Origin: Geosporobacter ferrireducens
GTDB lineage: Bacteria > Bacillota > Clostridia > Peptostreptococcales > Thermotaleaceae
Length of the DNA: 64,000 bases
Direction of reading: 5' to 3'
Assembly (NCBI RefSeq): GCF_001750685.1
Contig: NZ_CP017269.1
Span: 186,001-250,000 of the forward strand
Positions within the stretch are counted from its first letter, which is position 1. Each line of letters starts with the position of its first letter. Under the pieces are notes generated by a model. The model was not told the DNA's origin and made no database searches. It worked only from the letters and a program-made list of their open reading frames with translations. The position numbers and the translations under genes are program-made. Of the stretch, positions 63,155-64,000 are shown piece by piece.

Positions 63155-63695
63155 TTAGACAACTTTTCTAAGGTGATTTAATTCGTACTGGTTTGAGGTC
63201 AAACATCCTAATAAGAAATGAATTCTATGATGATTAAGCCAATTAACATGGTCTGATAATCGATATTGTAACTCTTCTAAGGATTCAAATATCTCGCCTT
63301 TGATAAATTCAGCTTTAATTAGTTTAAAGCTTGCTTCAGCTACAGCATTATCATAGGGACAACTCTTCATGCTGAGAGCACGTACAATACTAAAAGTTTC
63401 TAGGGTTTCCATCGATCAGTTGGTTTTTGAATTCGTTCCCACGGTCCGTATGGAATATCTGAATGTTATTCAGGTTTGTTCTAACACTGGCGAAAGCTTT
63501 GGACACCCGTTGAGCATCTTTATTTCTGCCGCAGCTATACCCAATAATTGCACGGTTAAAAAGATCGATTAGAACACACATGTAATTCCAGTTCATGCTA
63601 CTCTAATATAGGTTAAATCGCTTGCTACCATATTGAGATCGCGCTGTTGATGGAATTTACAGTTCGCTAAACTAGCCAAAGCAGATTCATTACAT
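63155..63695 (-). pseudogene. IS3-family transposase OrfB, two frameshifts
   Basis: Pieces on the minus strand: LNMVASDLTYIRVA (near 63610), then, one base out of phase, NWNYMCVLIDLFNRAIIGYS and IQIFHTDRGNEFKNQLID (63390-63596), then, out of phase again, SMKSCPYDNAVAEASFKLIK and VNWLNHHRIHFLLGCLTSNQ (63155-63412). All three catalytic acids are recognisable but the frame is broken. Its upstream side is replaced by repeat copy C. Confidence 0.85.
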
Positions 63696-63701
63696 TTTTC
63701 T

Positions 63702-64000
63702 ACAAACTTAGAACTGCAGATGAAAGATATCTCTGCTTAAAAGAATATCTCAGACGAAATCCTATAGAACAGAATAAGCCCTGGAATCCCAGGGCTTAAA
63801 TTTTATTTAAATGCTATTAAAAGTCTATTTTATATTAGCTTTATCGATCCATCAAAGATTACAAAAGACACAATCGATGTTACTAATAATGTCAATACAT
63901 ATCCCTTTTCAAAGATGTTTCCAAGTTTGGTACCTGTACTGATTAGTGGTACCCTAAGCCTAATATTTAAAACCTGGTATAGCAAACTATACAACTTAAA
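63702..64000 (+). repeat. Dispersed repeat R, copy C (runs off the window)
   Basis: From ACAAACTTAGAACTGCAGAT it matches 44133 onward in copy A: last 25 codons of the coiled-coil gene (with a three-base deletion near its end), terminator and downstream stretch, then the copy-B-type extension to the window edge. Confidence 0.9.
63776..63808 (+). terminator. Terminator within repeat copy C
   Basis: AAGCCCTGG and CCAGGGCTT hairpin with loop AATC or so, followed by AAATTTTATTT, as in the other copies. Confidence 0.8.

Noticed and set aside
1..64000. CRISPR array or tRNA/rRNA genes
   Set aside because: No regularly spaced short repeats with unique spacers, and no cloverleaf or rRNA-like sequence was noticed on either strand.

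Overview
The window looks like a chromosomal piece of a low-GC, flagellated, anaerobic Firmicute of the class Clostridia, close in style to Alkaliphilus-type organisms. That placement is inference from protein families: CodY, a copper-amine-oxidase-N stalk, RHS/subtilase wall proteins and Gram-positive DinR boxes. No rRNA, tRNA or CRISPR array was seen.

Positions 1-12.96 kb are an ordinary conserved core, all on the minus strand: comM (broken) - dprA - topA - hslV - hslU - codY - terminator - flgB - flgC - fliE - fliF - fliG - fliH - fliI - fliJ (cut by the window edge). This is the classical Firmicute order in which the nutrient sensor CodY and the HslUV protease precede the fla/che operon. 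The xerC/codV gene and trmFO often found between topA and hslV are absent.

At about 12.96 kb comM breaks off inside its coding sequence. From there to the window end (more than 50 kb) everything is accessory: defence genes, toxin-immunity genes and IS wreckage. In order: a two-HTH regulator fused to the comM break; an IS21 relic; a four-helix membrane protein; a NERD-nuclease/UvrD-helicase fusion; a minus-strand cassette (19.98-29.86 kb) made of a DUF1413-like gene, a 2121-residue nuclease-STAND ATPase resembling Avs proteins, two HEPN-type proteins and an HNH nuclease; a PD-(D/E)XK nuclease fused to a catalytically degenerate tyrosine recombinase; an internally deleted IS1380-type element; a potassium channel; a secreted thermonuclease; a tyrosine recombinase next to a large membrane protein of unknown role; a small phage-like set with a Dam-type methylase; and an SOS cassette (DinR box, LexA-like HTH protein, Y-family polymerase).

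From 45 to 56 kb lies a secreted polymorphic-toxin locus: a subtilisin-like protease, an RHS protein with a variable C-terminal toxin, its candidate immunity gene, then orphan toxin tails (one resembling the colicin E3 RNase domain) each followed by an immunity-like gene, with an IS91 relic wedged in. From 58.2 to 62.4 kb a tight three-gene operon encodes a D12 adenine methylase, a HerA-type ATPase and a NurA-type nuclease, a plausible methylation-linked defence system. Three copies of a roughly 0.3-0.5 kb segment derived from the end of the SOS cassette (43.9, 57.0, 63.7 kb), each joined to different IS fragments, show that the region has been repeatedly rearranged.

The best candidates for undescribed biology are the five-gene STAND/HEPN/HNH cassette, the methylase-HerA-NurA operon and the nuclease/dead-recombinase fusion.
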